From NCBI RefSeq assembly GCF_012971745.1, contig NZ_CP048834.1, positions 930,001-994,000 on the forward strand: 64,000 bases of DNA, read 5' to 3'. Under the pieces are notes generated by a model, which had not been told where the DNA came from, did no database searches, and saw only the letters and a program-made list of their open reading frames with translations. This DNA is from Starkeya sp. ORNL1 (GTDB taxonomy: Bacteria; Pseudomonadota; Alphaproteobacteria; Rhizobiales; Xanthobacteraceae). Positions 46,657 to 57,372 of the stretch are shown here, one piece after another. Position 1 is the first letter of the stretch. Each line of letters begins with the position of its first letter. The translations under genes and the position numbers were made by a program.

Positions 46657-46913
46657 GTCGCTCCTCGCTCCGTCCGAGTATCCGTCCGCGCGTTCCATGC
46701 CCCGCCGCTGGGCCATGGAACCGCATGATTGCGAGAGTGCCGAAACACCGAAGGGCGCCTTGCCAGCGCCCATGCTCCGACCATCTGCGCACCTGACGGC
46801 TCGCCGGGCGATCCCGTCTGAGATCGCCGGGAGAGCCGTCACGCTCTCGTCGCGCTTCCGAAAGGCGGAAGCGCGGGGCCGCCGGCGAACCGGCGACCCC
46901 GAAATTCATGAGC

Positions 46914-47288
<375 letters not shown>

Positions 47289-47339
47289 TTTATCTAAGTC
47301 CTTGGATTTCGGTTCGAACCAGATTTTACCGGGAAAGCC

Positions 47340-47858
47340 TCACGCGGCTTCGTTCTCGCGGCCGTAAGCCCCGAACACGCGGGCGAGCTTCGCCGCCGGC
47401 GCGTTGACGACCTGTGCGATCTTGGTAGCCGGGGCGTTGATGAGCCCAATCAGCTTGGCGCGCAGTTCGTCCAGAGACGGCATCGTGGCCAGGGCCTTGA
47501 CACCGTCGGGGTTGAGGGCGGTCTTGCCGAATGCCCCGCCAAGGATGACGAACTTGTCATTGGTCTTGGCGAAGTCGACGGCAACCTTCGGCGCCGCAAC
47601 AGGATCGCTCGAATAAGCGATGATGGTCGGGCCCTTCAGCAGGGAGCCGACATGTGCGACGTCCGATCCTTCGAGAGCGATCTTCGCGAGGCGGTTCTTA
47701 GCCACTTTCACGGTCGCGCCGCTCGCCTTCATCTGCTGACGCAGCTTGGACATCTGAGCGACGGTGATACCGGAATAGTGGGCCACGACGACAACCGAAG
47801 TGCTCTTGAACACTTCGGAAAGCGACGCGACGAGCTCTTCTTTTTGCGCTCGATCCAC
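47340..47858 (-). CDS. rplJ: 50S ribosomal protein L10
   Basis: The start is the GTG at 47858 behind AAGAGAAG, giving 172 residues starting (M)[20 protein letters not shown]10 anchors the L7/L12 dimers and, in many bacteria, represses its own mRNA through the leader. [20 protein letters not shown] and [20 protein letters not shown] are family motifs. The C-terminal helix, which binds L12 dimers, ends [14 protein letters not shown] leader of about 400 bases precedes it. Confidence 0.96.
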   Translation of the reverse strand: MDRAQKEELVASLSEVFKSTSVVVVAHYSGITVAQMSKLRQQMKASGATVKVAKNRLAKIALEGSDVAHVGSLLKGPTIIAYSSDPVAAPKVAVDFAKTNDKFVILGGAFGKTALNPDGVKALATMPSLDELRAKLIGLINAPATKIAQVVNAPAAKLARVFGAYGRENEAA

Positions 47859-48121
47859 TTCTCTTGCTCTCCGGTGGCGGATTGGGAGGATCCCGCTCCG
47901 CCGGTTTGCGCCTTGCCGGCCCATCTTCGAGAAGACGGGTCGACGCTTAGTTCCTGTCCCCCTGGGACCCGGAAATTCCGGCCAAGGCGCTGGTTCGAGC
48001 CGAAACCCAACGACCGGCAAGCCGGGCATCACGTCTCGGTCGTACCCCGTCTATGCAGGCCCCGGATTGGGATTACGCCGGGCTTTTGAGGGCGCGGCAC
48101 CTGCAGTCTCGGACAGGACTT

Positions 48122-48166
48122 AGAGCGTGTTCCCCTTCCGTCCTTGGACATCGCGGAACATGCTCT
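48122..48166. repeat. Palindromic element in the rplJ leader
   Basis: agagcgtgttcc (48122-48133) pairs with ggaacatgctct (48155-48166) with one G-T mismatch. It shares the tagagc...gctcta framework with the element at 15815-15861. Confidence 0.6.
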
Positions 48167-48268
48167 AGGCCGGCAGGGCGAGCCCCACCGGCCCCTTCGT
48201 CCGGGTTAATGGACGAAAGTCTGAAATTTCTTCGATATCGCCCCGAACGAGTCCGGAGCGAAACCTGC

Positions 48269-48297
48269 CATATAGAGGGTCGAAGTGGATTTGTCAC
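48269..48297 (-). promoter_or_regulatory. Candidate rplJL promoter
   Basis: On the minus strand GTGACA (48297-48292) and TATATG (48274-48269) are separated by 17 bases. Confidence 0.5.
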
Positions 48298-48359
48298 CCC
48301 CGATAGCATCAGGGGCTTGACATTTCCACATAGCGGCGATCACGCCACCGCGACCTCGA

Positions 48360-49070
<711 letters not shown>

Positions 49071-49074
49071 CGGT

Positions 49075-49521
49075 TCAGCCCACCACCTCGAGGCCCATGG
49101 AACGGGCGGAGCCTTCGATCATGCGCACGGCCGATTCGACGGTGTCGCAGTTCAGATCCTTCATCTTCTTCTCGGCGATCTCGCGCATCTGGGCGTTGGA
49201 GATCTTGCCGACGAAGCCCTTGCCGGGCGTCTTCGAGCCGGAGCCGGGCTTCTTCTTGGTCTCGAGACCCGCCGCCTTCTTCAGGAAGTAGGAGACCGGA
49301 GGGGTCTTGAGCTCGAAGGTGAAGGAACGGTCCTGGTACGCCGTGATGACGACCGGGATCGGCATGCCCTTTTCCAGCTGGCCGGTCTGCGCGTTGAACG
49401 CCTTGCAGAACTCCATGATGTTCAGGCCGCGCTGGCCGAGCGCGGGGCCGATCGGGGGGGCGGGATTCGCCGACCCGGCGGGCACTTGCAGTTTGATATA
49501 GCCGGTAATCTTCTTCGCCAT
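49075..49521 (-). CDS. rplK: 50S ribosomal protein L11
   Basis: The 148-residue L11 forms the GTPase-associated centre with 23S rRNA and controls RelA-dependent stringent signalling and thiopeptide sensitivity. Motifs are [40 protein letters not shown] and the C-terminal [20 protein letters not shown]. It follows nusG by about 130 bases and precedes rplA by four. Confidence 0.98.
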   Translation of the reverse strand: MAKKITGYIKLQVPAGSANPAPPIGPALGQRGLNIMEFCKAFNAQTGQLEKGMPIPVVITAYQDRSFTFELKTPPVSYFLKKAAGLETKKKPGSGSKTPGKGFVGKISNAQMREIAEKKMKDLNCDTVESAVRMIEGSARSMGLEVVG

Positions 49522-49649
49522 GTCTTACTCCCAATATGCGCCGGCGCTCCGCCGGCTTAGGGGTCCGTGGTGCGGGTTGAAGACGGTTGGCGACCGCCTT
49601 GCCCTCCCACGACCTGCCAGGGTGGCGCGAGCCGCCCCGGCGTGATCGC

Positions 49650-50180
49650 TCAGGTCTTTTCGACCTGCGCGAATTCCAGTTCGACCGGGGTGGCCCGGCC
49701 GAAGATCGACACCGCCACCTTGAGGCGCGAGCGGGCGTCGTCGACTTCCTCGACAATGCCGTTGAAGGAAGCGAACGGGCCGTCCGCGACCTTCACCGTC
49801 TCGCCCACCTCGAAGGTGATGGAGGGCTTCGGGCGCTCGATACCCTCCTGCACCTGCTGCAGGATGCGCATCGCCTCGCTCTCGGGGATCGGCATCGGCT
49901 TGTTGTCGGCGCCGAGGAAGCCGGTCACCTTCGGGGTATTCTTGATCAGATGGAACGCCTCGTCGGTGAGGTCCATCTTCACCAGCACATAGCCCGGGAA
50001 GAACTTCCGCTCGGCATCGACCTTGCGGCCGCGGCGTACCTCGACGACCTTCTCGGTCGGCACCAGCACCTGCTCGAACAGGTCGGTGAGGCCACGCTGC
50101 CCGGCCTGCTCCTTGATCGAGTCCGCGACCTTCTTCTCGAAGTTCGAATAGGCGTGGACGATGTACCAGCGCTTCGTCAT
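49650..50180 (-). CDS. nusG: Transcription termination/antitermination protein NusG
   Basis: The start at 50180 (MTKRWYIVHAYSNFEKKVAD) gives 176 residues. The NGN domain binds RNA polymerase, and the C-terminal KOW domain (about 118-176, FEVGETVKVADGPFASFNGI) contacts Rho or S10. PGYVLVKMDLTDEAFHLIKN is a family hallmark. It follows secE by 11 bases, the universal secE-nusG pair. Confidence 0.98.
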   Translation of the reverse strand: MTKRWYIVHAYSNFEKKVADSIKEQAGQRGLTDLFEQVLVPTEKVVEVRRGRKVDAERKFFPGYVLVKMDLTDEAFHLIKNTPKVTGFLGADNKPMPIPESEAMRILQQVQEGIERPKPSITFEVGETVKVADGPFASFNGIVEEVDDARSRLKVAVSIFGRATPVELEFAQVEKT

Positions 50181-50191
50181 CTCGCCTTCCC

Positions 50192-50389
50192 TCAACGGCC
50201 GATCTGCAGGAGCTGCGCCACGGCGAAGCTCAGGATCTGGTCCGCGACCAGGAAGAAGAGGGACGCCAGCACCACCATGACGAACACCATCGCCGTGGTG
50301 ATGAGCGTCTCGCGACGGGTCGGCCAGGTGACCTTGCGGGTTTCCGCGCGGACCTGCTGAAAGAACTCGACGGGGTTCGTCTTCGCCAT
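50192..50389 (-). CDS. secE: Protein translocase subunit SecE
   Basis: The 65-residue SecE is the short single-membrane-span form that clamps SecY. The amphipathic helix (NPVEFFQQVRAETRKVTWPT) precedes the membrane segment (TTAMVFVMVVLASLFFLVAD). The WPTRRE motif is characteristic. A promoter at 50465-50493 lies upstream, and nusG follows. Confidence 0.96.
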   Translation of the reverse strand: MAKTNPVEFFQQVRAETRKVTWPTRRETLITTAMVFVMVVLASLFFLVADQILSFAVAQLLQIGR

Positions 50390-50464
50390 GCTCGTCTCGA
50401 AACGCCTCTAGCGCGGGGGAGTTATTCCCGCGCTGTCCACATCAAATCAAATGGGTAGAGCGGG

Positions 50465-50493
50465 CGTATAGCCTGTGCGGCGGGTTACGTCAA
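50465..50493 (-). promoter_or_regulatory. secE-nusG promoter
   Basis: On the minus strand TTGACG (50493-50488) and TATACG (50470-50465) are separated by 17 bases, with a leader of about 70 bases to secE. Confidence 0.65.
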
Positions 50494-50580
50494 AGGACAT
50501 GCTGAAGATTTGTACGCGCCACCGAATCCGCAAGTATGGGGAGCGCTGCAATCCTTGTCCTGCCGCCGTCTTCTTGAAGG

Positions 50581-50657
50581 TGGCAGGAGTGGAGGGACTC
50601 GAACCCCCAACCCCCGGTTTTGGAGACCGGTGCTCTAACCAGTTGAGCTACACTCCT
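50581..50657 (-). tRNA. tRNA-Trp (anticodon CCA)
   Basis: The minus strand folds into a complete cloverleaf starting AGGAGTGTAGCTCAACTGGT, with anticodon loop CTCCAAA, GGTTCGAGTCC T arm, a matching acceptor CACTCCT and an encoded CCA. The place between tufB and secE is typical of many bacteria. Confidence 0.96.
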
Positions 50658-50780
50658 AAGCACGCCGAGGCGGCCCGGGCGCTGTTCCTAGTTGATCCGG
50701 CCCGCACCTGTAAAGGGGCAGACGGCCCCAATTCACGCATCACGCCGCGGCTACGAGCACACGCCTGCGGAATATAGCGC

Positions 50781-50810
50781 AAAACGAATCGGGCGCCCTT
50801 GGGGGCGCCC
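50781..50810 (-). terminator. Terminator-like hairpin after tufB
   Basis: On the minus strand GGGCGCCC is repeated as a self-complementary stem around CCAA and is followed by GATTCGTTTT, 32 bases after the tufB stop. The T-tract is weak. Confidence 0.55.
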
Positions 50811-50841
50811 GAAACATCTTCATTGCGAAGCAGAGCCTCGC

Positions 50842-52032
<1,191 letters not shown>

Positions 52033-52143
52033 TGCATCTTCCCTTGCGCGGCAACCGAGCCACGAAAAATCGGGCGTGAAATAGGTGGTTTCAACGGTTT
52101 CCGCAAGCGCTTCGCCCCTCCGGCGCCGACACGGGCAGGCAAG

Positions 52144-52758
52144 CTATTTCATCGCAAGCCACTCGGCGTATTTCGCGGCGTAGTTCTTTACCAGCGTACG
52201 GCCCGGATCGAGCGTCGCATTGGAGCTTTCGACCAATGCCGCCACAGGGCTGGACAGTCCTCCGAGCAGCGGCACGGCCACCGTAATCTCTGGCGAGGCG
52301 ACAAGCGTCGCTCCGCCGGGCTCGACCAGGGTGACGGTGGCGGCAAGGCTCGCAATCTGGTCGGTGAAGACGCGGCGCGCCAGCGAAGGAACGTCGAAGC
52401 GCTGAAGCCGCACTACCGCCTTCGCCGGCTTCGGCCCGGCGAGTTTCCCCGCCGTTGCCGCCTTCAAATCGCTCGTGAAGATTTCCGTGAGGAGCCGGCT
52501 GACATGGGAGGCAAGCTCGGGTTCCGCACTGACCGGATTGGTGCGAATGCGGCCTGCGGCCGTGGCGTCGAGGTTGCGGGCGCGGATGAACGCCTCCTCC
52601 TCCACCGGCCAGGAGCGAACCGTGCTGGCGCCATCAAGCTCGACGGAGGCGATGTGGAACTCCTCAAGCGGAGCGGAAGGGGACGGAGGTGGCAGTGTGG
52701 CGCACGACGCTACCATCATACCGCAAAGAGAAAGCACCGGTATCCACAGGCGACGCAT
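52144..52758 (-). CDS. Conserved lipoprotein of unknown function
   Basis: The 204-residue protein has a lipoprotein signal peptide: [20 protein letters not shown] with the lipobox VASC, Cys19 being the predicted lipidated residue. A Pro-rich linker ([11 protein letters not shown]) follows, then a single alpha/beta domain with [11 protein letters not shown] at the front, [20 protein letters not shown] and [17 protein letters not shown]. It is presumably in the envelope. No family is recognised. It lies between tRNA-Gly and tufB, where E. coli has only tRNA genes. Confidence 0.75.
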   Translation of the reverse strand: MRRLWIPVLSLCGMMVASCATLPPPSPSAPLEEFHIASVELDGASTVRSWPVEEEAFIRARNLDATAAGRIRTNPVSAEPELASHVSRLLTEIFTSDLKAATAGKLAGPKPAKAVVRLQRFDVPSLARRVFTDQIASLAATVTLVEPGGATLVASPEITVAVPLLGGLSSPVAALVESSNATLDPGRTLVKNYAAKYAEWLAMK

Positions 52759-52822
52759 AACCGACCATCCGTTGGGGAAGATGGCGGACTGTGGACGAGG
52801 TAACCGGCGCTAGGCAAGGGGC

Positions 52823-52896
52823 TGGAGCGGGTGAAGGGAATCGAACCCTCGTATTCAGCTTGGAAGGCTGCTGCTCTACCATTGAGCTACACCCGC
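52823..52896 (-). tRNA. tRNA-Gly (anticodon TCC)
   Basis: The minus strand gives GCGGGTGTAGCTCAATGGTA, anticodon loop CTTCCAA, GGTTCGATTCC and acceptor CACCCGCTCCA including CCA. It is next to tRNA-Tyr, as upstream of tufB in many bacteria. Confidence 0.96.
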
Positions 52897-52929
52897 GGAG
52901 CCGGCACGAAACAGGGTCGAGGGGCGACG

Positions 52930-53014
52930 TGGTGGGGGAGGTAGGACTCGAACCTACGAAGGCGTAGCCAGCGGATTTACAGTCCGCCCCCTTTGCCGCT
53001 CGGGACACTCCCCC
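52930..53014 (-). tRNA. tRNA-Tyr (anticodon GTA)
   Basis: The minus strand begins GGGGGAGTGTCCCGAGCGGC, carries anticodon loop CTGTAAA, a long class II variable arm, GGTTCGAGTCC and acceptor CTCCCCCACCA. A strong promoter lies 90 bases upstream. Confidence 0.96.
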
Positions 53015-53110
53015 TCGCACGTCGGTCGTGCCCGGTACGCATAGTCTGAACCGGTCTTGCGACCACTCGGGGACCAGACGACGCAGTGCCGGGCCACCCG
53101 TGCGGCCGGC

Positions 53111-53139
53111 TTTATGGTGAGCGGCCCCTGCCCTGTCAA
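53111..53139 (-). promoter_or_regulatory. Promoter of the tRNA-Tyr/tRNA-Gly transcript
   Basis: On the minus strand the consensus TTGACA (53139-53134) is 17 bases from CATAAA (53116-53111). This is the best sigma70-like match noticed in the window. Confidence 0.7.
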
Positions 53140-53243
53140 CCCCGCTCGGACCATGCGCCCACAGGCAGTGTCCAATCCGGCCGATCGAGCGGCCCGCACG
53201 GCGGAAATTGCAAAGCGGCGGCGACCGTGACAAGAACCGCGGC

Positions 53244-54062
53244 ATGACCGGCCGTCCTCCTCCTTTCAAACGCTCCCCGAGCCGTTCCGCGCCGCAGCGC
53301 CGGCGCGGCGAACGCCCAGCCGGGCGCCCTTTCGGCGAATGGCCGGAGGACGTGGCGATTCTCTATGGCTGGCACAGCGTCGCCGAGGCGCTGCGCAATC
53401 CGCAGCGGCGCATCCGCCGCCTGCTCGCCACGGAGAATGCCGCCAAGCGCCTGGTGGAAGAGGGAATCGAACCCTCGCCCGCCGCCGAGATCGTCCGCCC
53501 CGGCGAGATCGACCGGCTGCTGGAGCCGGACGCCGTGCACCAGGGCATCTATGCCGAGGCCGACGCCCTGCCCTCGCCTTCGCTCAAGCAGGCATCGAAG
53601 AGCGACCTGATCCTGGTGCTCGACCAGATCACCGACCCGCACAATGTCGGCGCCATCGTGCGCTCGGCGGCGGCGCTGGCGGTGGGCGCCATCGTGACGA
53701 CGGCGCGGCACAGCCCGGCGGCCACCGGCGTCCTGGCGAAAAGCGCCAGCGGCGGGCTGGAGCATGTGCCGTTCTGCTTCGTGCCGAATCTCGCCCGTGC
53801 CCTCGACGAGTTGAAATCGCTCGGCGTGCTGGTGGTCGGCCTCGACAGCGAAGGTCCGGCGGACCTGCTCGACACACCGTTGCGTGCACCGCTCGCACTG
53901 GTGCTGGGCGCCGAGGGCAAGGGGCTGCGACAGCTGACACGGCAGACCTGCGACGTGCTGGCGCGGATCGACCTGCCCGGCAAGATCGTCAGCCTGAATG
54001 TGTCGAACGCCGCCGTGCTGGCGCTGCACGCGGCCCGGCGCGCCATAAGCAAACCGCAGTGA
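53244..54062 (+). CDS. rlmB: RlmB-type 23S rRNA 2'-O-ribose methyltransferase
   Basis: The start at 53244 gives 272 residues with a basic Pro/Arg-rich N-terminus, a substrate-binding domain with LYGWHSVAEALRNPQRRIRR, and the SpoU/TrmH knotted methyltransferase domain. The SAM-binding motifs are visible: DQITDPHNVGAIVRSAAAL, LVLGAEGKGLRQL and KIVSLNVSNAAVLALHAARR. The enzyme methylates G2251 of 23S rRNA in E. coli. It is divergent from the tRNA-Tyr transcript. Confidence 0.88.
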   Translation: MTGRPPPFKRSPSRSAPQRRRGERPAGRPFGEWPEDVAILYGWHSVAEALRNPQRRIRRLLATENAAKRLVEEGIEPSPAAEIVRPGEIDRLLEPDAVHQGIYAEADALPSPSLKQASKSDLILVLDQITDPHNVGAIVRSAAALAVGAIVTTARHSPAATGVLAKSASGGLEHVPFCFVPNLARALDELKSLGVLVVGLDSEGPADLLDTPLRAPLALVLGAEGKGLRQLTRQTCDVLARIDLPGKIVSLNVSNAAVLALHAARRAISKPQ

Positions 54063-54384
54063 TTGCAACGTTGCACTGCACTTACGACCAATTACCAATC
54101 GTCAATTAACGGTTATTTCGACAAGCTCCGGCCTGGATGCGCGCGGATTCTGGATAGTTCGCGCGCGACGCAAGCCGGAGTTCGGCACCGCTGCATCGAG
54201 ACGGCGGACCTTCTCTGGAGGAGAAACGGCCCGAGCCGGGGTGTTCCTTTAGGGAATTCCCGCAACTCGACCTGAAGAACCGGAAGGCGCCGCCATCGGC
54301 GCCAGCGATGACGTGCATGCCCATGCGGGCGGCGCGCCCGTTGTCGCGCGCCATGACAATCAGCAGTGGGGAAGGGAAGCCACC
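54063..54384. other. Intergenic region upstream of the MHS transporter
   Basis: No gene was seen in these 322 bases. Near the downstream end ggcgcc/ggcgcc flank gccatc. A promoter for the transporter must lie here, but none is convincing. Confidence 0.4.
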
Positions 54385-56064
54385 ATGTCAGTCACGACCG
54401 CCGGGCCCGTCGGAAAGACGGCGCCCATGACCCGGGAGGAGCGGAAGGTCATCATCGCCTCCTCCGCGGGCACCGTCTTCGAATGGTATGATTTCTACCT
54501 GGCGGGCTCGCTTGCCGCCAACATCGCCGCCACCTTCGTGCCCGGCACCAACGACACCGCGAAATTCATCTTCGTGCTGTTCGGCTTTGCCGCCGGTTTC
54601 GCGGTGCGCCCGTTCGGTGCGCTGGTGTTCGGCCGCCTCGGCGACCTGATCGGCCGCAAATACACCTTCCTCATCACCATGACGCTGATGGGCATCGCCA
54701 CCTTCGTGGTCGGCCTTTTGCCCGGCTATGCCAGCATCGGCTATGCCGCCCCGGTGATCTTCATCATCTGCCGCCTGCTGCAGGGACTCGCGCTCGGTGG
54801 CGAGTATGGCGGCGCCGCGACCTATGTGGCCGAGCATGCGCCGCATGGCCGGCGCGGCTTCTACACCTCCTGGATCCAGACCACGGCGACGGTCGGCCTG
54901 TTCCTGTCGCTGCTGGTGATCCTGGTGCTGCGCCTCAACATGACGCCGGAAGACTTCGCCTCCTATGGCTGGCGCATCCCCTTCCTGCTGTCGATCATCC
55001 TGCTGGGCTTCTCGATCTGGATCCGGCTCTCGCTCAATGAATCGCCGGCGTTCAAGAAGATGAAGGAAGAGGGCCTGCGCTCGAAAGCGCCGCTCACCGA
55101 GGCCTTCGGCCGCTGGGACAACGCCAAGATCGCGCTGATCGCGCTGCTCGGCGGCACCGCCGGCCAGGCCGTGGTGTGGTATTGCGGGCAGTTCTACGCG
55201 CTGTTCTTCCTGACGCAGACGCTGAAGGTCGACGGCACCACGGCGAACCTGCTGATCGCGTTCAGCCTCCTGATCGGCACGCCGTTCTTCATCTTCTTCG
55301 GCTGGCTGTCGGACAAGATCGGCCGCAAGCCGATCCTGCTCGCCGGCTGCCTGATCGCGGCGGTGACCTATTTCCCGCTGTTCGAGATGATCGCCAAGAC
55401 CGCCAATCCGGCCCTCATCGCGGCCACCGAGAACGTGAAGATCGACATCACCGCCGATCCCGCGGGCTGCGGCACGCTGTTCGACCCAGTCGGCGTGCGC
55501 ACCTTCACCGCACCGTGCGACGTGATCCGCCGTACGCTGGCGACCAACTCGATGCACTATGAACTGAAGCCCGGCGCTGCCGGCTCTCCGGTGGCCGTGA
55601 CGGTTAACGGCACCGCGGTAACCGCGGCTGACGCCACCGGCGCTGCCGTCGGCACCGCCACTGTCGCGGCGGCGCAGGCCGCCGGCTATCCCAAGCCTGG
55701 CGATGCCTCGATCGTCAAGCAGCCCTCGGTCGGCGGCGTGCTGAGCGATCCGCGGACGCTGAGCCTGATCGGCCTGCTGTTCATCCTCGTGCTCTATGTG
55801 ACGATGGTGTACGGCCCGATCGCTGCGCTGCTGGTCGAACTGTTCCCGACCCGCATCCGCTACACCGGCATGTCGCTGCCCTACCACATCGGCAATGGCT
55901 GGTTCGGCGGCTTCCTGCCGCCCACCGCCTTCGCCATCGTGGCGGCCTCCGGCAACATCTTCTCCGGCCTGTGGTACCCGATCGTGATCGCCTTGATGAC
56001 CTTCGTGATCGGCCTGATCTTCCTGCCGGAGACCAAGGACCGCAATCTCGACAACTGGCACTAG
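54385..56064 (+). CDS. MHS-family major facilitator transporter with a periplasmic insert
   Basis: The 559-residue protein starts at ATG 54385 behind GGGAAGG. The MHS/ProP-type signatures are clear: SAGTVFEWYDFYLAGSLAAN in TM1, FGRLGDLIGRKYTFLITMTL in loop 2-3, the GGEYGGAATYVAEHAP motif in TM4-5 and GWLSDKIGRKP in loop 8-9. Family members are about 440 residues; this one has about 118 extra residues between TM9 and TM10 (residues 337-454), on the periplasmic side. The insert has two Cys and a Val/Thr/Ala-rich part. The substrate is likely an organic acid or osmolyte and cannot be told. Confidence 0.85.
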   Translation: MSVTTAGPVGKTAPMTREERKVIIASSAGTVFEWYDFYLAGSLAANIAATFVPGTNDTAKFIFVLFGFAAGFAVRPFGALVFGRLGDLIGRKYTFLITMTLMGIATFVVGLLPGYASIGYAAPVIFIICRLLQGLALGGEYGGAATYVAEHAPHGRRGFYTSWIQTTATVGLFLSLLVILVLRLNMTPEDFASYGWRIPFLLSIILLGFSIWIRLSLNESPAFKKMKEEGLRSKAPLTEAFGRWDNAKIALIALLGGTAGQAVVWYCGQFYALFFLTQTLKVDGTTANLLIAFSLLIGTPFFIFFGWLSDKIGRKPILLAGCLIAAVTYFPLFEMIAKTANPALIAATENVKIDITADPAGCGTLFDPVGVRTFTAPCDVIRRTLATNSMHYELKPGAAGSPVAVTVNGTAVTAADATGAAVGTATVAAAQAAGYPKPGDASIVKQPSVGGVLSDPRTLSLIGLLFILVLYVTMVYGPIAALLVELFPTRIRYTGMSLPYHIGNGWFGGFLPPTAFAIVAASGNIFSGLWYPIVIALMTFVIGLIFLPETKDRNLDNWH

Positions 56065-56090
56065 AGCCAGTCGTCAAATCTGCAAACGAA

Positions 56091-56125
56091 AACGGCCCCG
56101 CGCGAGCGGGGCCGTTCTGTTTTTC
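56091..56125 (+). terminator. Rho-independent terminator after the MHS transporter
   Basis: aacggccccg and cggggccgtt form a ten-base stem around cgcgag, followed by ctgtttttc, 27 bases after the stop. Confidence 0.9.
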
Positions 56126-56155
56126 AGGGAACGGACCGTTCCTTGACGCGCTCAT

Positions 56156-56231
56156 AGCCGGGCTTGACCCGGCTACCTAGACTTCCGCCGGTGCATGCGA
56201 CATGGCTGGATCCCCGGATCAAGTCCGGGGA
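56156..56231. repeat. Dispersed hairpin pair between convergent genes
   Basis: agccggg/cccggct (56156-56174) and tccccgga/tccgggga (56211-56231) lie within a region reading ctggatccccggatcaagtc, a frequent intergenic repeat type in this group. Confidence 0.6.
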
Positions 56232-56284
56232 TGAGGGCGTTGGGGTCTTCAGTCAGGCTATCGGGATGCTCGCTTCGAGCGCCG

Positions 56285-56626
56285 TCAGATCGCCGCGACG
56301 ACGACGATCTCGACCTTGTAGTCCGGGGTTGCCAGCGCCGCTTCGACGGTGGCACGCGCCGGGGTGTTGCCGGGCGAGACCCAGGACTCCCACACCGCGT
56401 TCATCTCGCCGAAGGTCGCCATATCAGTGAGGTAGATGGTGGCCGAGAGCAGCTTCGACTTGTCGCTGCCGGCGGCGGCCAGAAAATGATCGATCTGCGC
56501 GAGCACCGCGCCCGTCTGCTCGGTCACGCTGGAGCCGAGCGCCACCTGCCCGGCGAGATACACGACCGATCCATGGACCACCGCCTGGCTCATGCGCGGC
56601 CCGCCGTCGAAACGCTTAATGCTCAT
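56285..56626 (-). CDS. RidA/YjgF-family protein
   Basis: The 113-residue protein resembles RidA proteins, which hydrolyse reactive enamine/imine intermediates formed by PLP enzymes. It contains VVHGSVVYLAGQVAL, QTGAVLAQIDHFLAAAGSDK, the PARATVEAAL block with the Arg that binds the carboxylate, and a terminal VEIVVVAAI strand. The length is slightly short of the canonical 125-130. It might belong to a Rid subfamily other than RidA. It is convergent with the transporter gene. Confidence 0.85.
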   Translation of the reverse strand: MSIKRFDGGPRMSQAVVHGSVVYLAGQVALGSSVTEQTGAVLAQIDHFLAAAGSDKSKLLSATIYLTDMATFGEMNAVWESWVSPGNTPARATVEAALATPDYKVEIVVVAAI

Positions 56627-56713
56627 TGGTCCGTCTCCCTACGCTCGGCGCGGCGCGCGAGCTGTTGGGACGGGCGCCTAGCGCGCCCTGCCCCGTCAGG
56701 TCAAGCATTCAGC

Positions 56714-57334
56714 TCACTGCGCCGCCGGCATCGGCTTCACGGTGCCGATATTGTAGATCTGCACCCGCCGATTGACTGCCGCATCCGGCTTGCTCGGATC
56801 CTGCAGCGCCTCTTGGCCTAGACCGACCGCTTCCAGACGGTTCGGCGCGACGCGGAACAGCGTGACCAGCGCCTGCACGATGGCGTCGGCCCGTTCCTGG
56901 CTGAGCCGCAGATTATATTCGCGGGTGCCGGTGGCGTCGGTGTTACCGACCACCAGGAACTTGTAATTCCACAGCATCGGATGATGCATGGCGTCGGCGA
57001 TCGAGCCGAGCGTCGCGTAGGATTCCGGCCGGATGATCGGCGAATTCAGCGCGAACTGGATCTGCACGGTGATCTGCGCAAGCTGGTTGAGCTTCTGGAC
57101 GAGATTGGGTGTCTGCGTCGGGATGCCCGGATTCTGCGCGATGCTCTGCTGGGCCATCTGGCGCAGCAAGGCGGCACTGATGCCCGGATCGTCGGAGGTG
57201 ACGCTCTGTAGCCCCTGGATGATCTCCGCATCGGAGGTCACGGTCTGGGCACGGACTGCCGCGGGCGCGGCGACGAGGGCGAGTGCGGCGGCGAGCATGG
57301 CCGGGCCGGCGAGGCGGCGAAGATAGGTCGACAT
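56714..57334 (-). CDS. OmpA-family exported protein
   Basis: The 206-residue protein begins with a signal peptide (MSTYLRRLAGPAMLAAALAL, cleavage near ARAQ). The C-terminal half is an OmpA-like peptidoglycan-binding domain: SPIIRPESYATLGSIADAM, VVGNTDATGTREYNLRLSQE, RADAIVQAL and DAAVNRRVQIYNI contain the Asp and Arg that bind diaminopimelate. The N-terminal half is a helical region without a known fold. It starts 38 bases after the Cys-rich protein gene; GGGAAGATC serves as ribosome binding site. Confidence 0.82.
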   Translation of the reverse strand: MSTYLRRLAGPAMLAAALALVAAPAAVRAQTVTSDAEIIQGLQSVTSDDPGISAALLRQMAQQSIAQNPGIPTQTPNLVQKLNQLAQITVQIQFALNSPIIRPESYATLGSIADAMHHPMLWNYKFLVVGNTDATGTREYNLRLSQERADAIVQALVTLFRVAPNRLEAVGLGQEALQDPSKPDAAVNRRVQIYNIGTVKPMPAAQ

Positions 57335-57372
57335 GGCGGATGATCTTCCCTTGGGCGTTGCGTGGTCGGCCA

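Larger units (their letters stand above)
47859..48359. other. rplJ leader and intergenic region
   Basis: No gene was found in these 501 bases between rplA and rplJ. A candidate promoter lies near its upstream end (48269-48297), so most of the region would be transcribed as a roughly 400-base leader, the place where L10-dependent autoregulation acts in other bacteria. It also contains the palindrome at 48122-48166. Confidence 0.55.

Noticed and set aside
54388..56061. Minus-strand 557-codon frame opposite the MHS transporter
   Set aside because: The composition (His/Glu/Arg/Asp/Gln runs) is typical of the complement of a high-GC membrane protein gene, and the plus-strand frame has clear transporter signatures, a binding site and a terminator.
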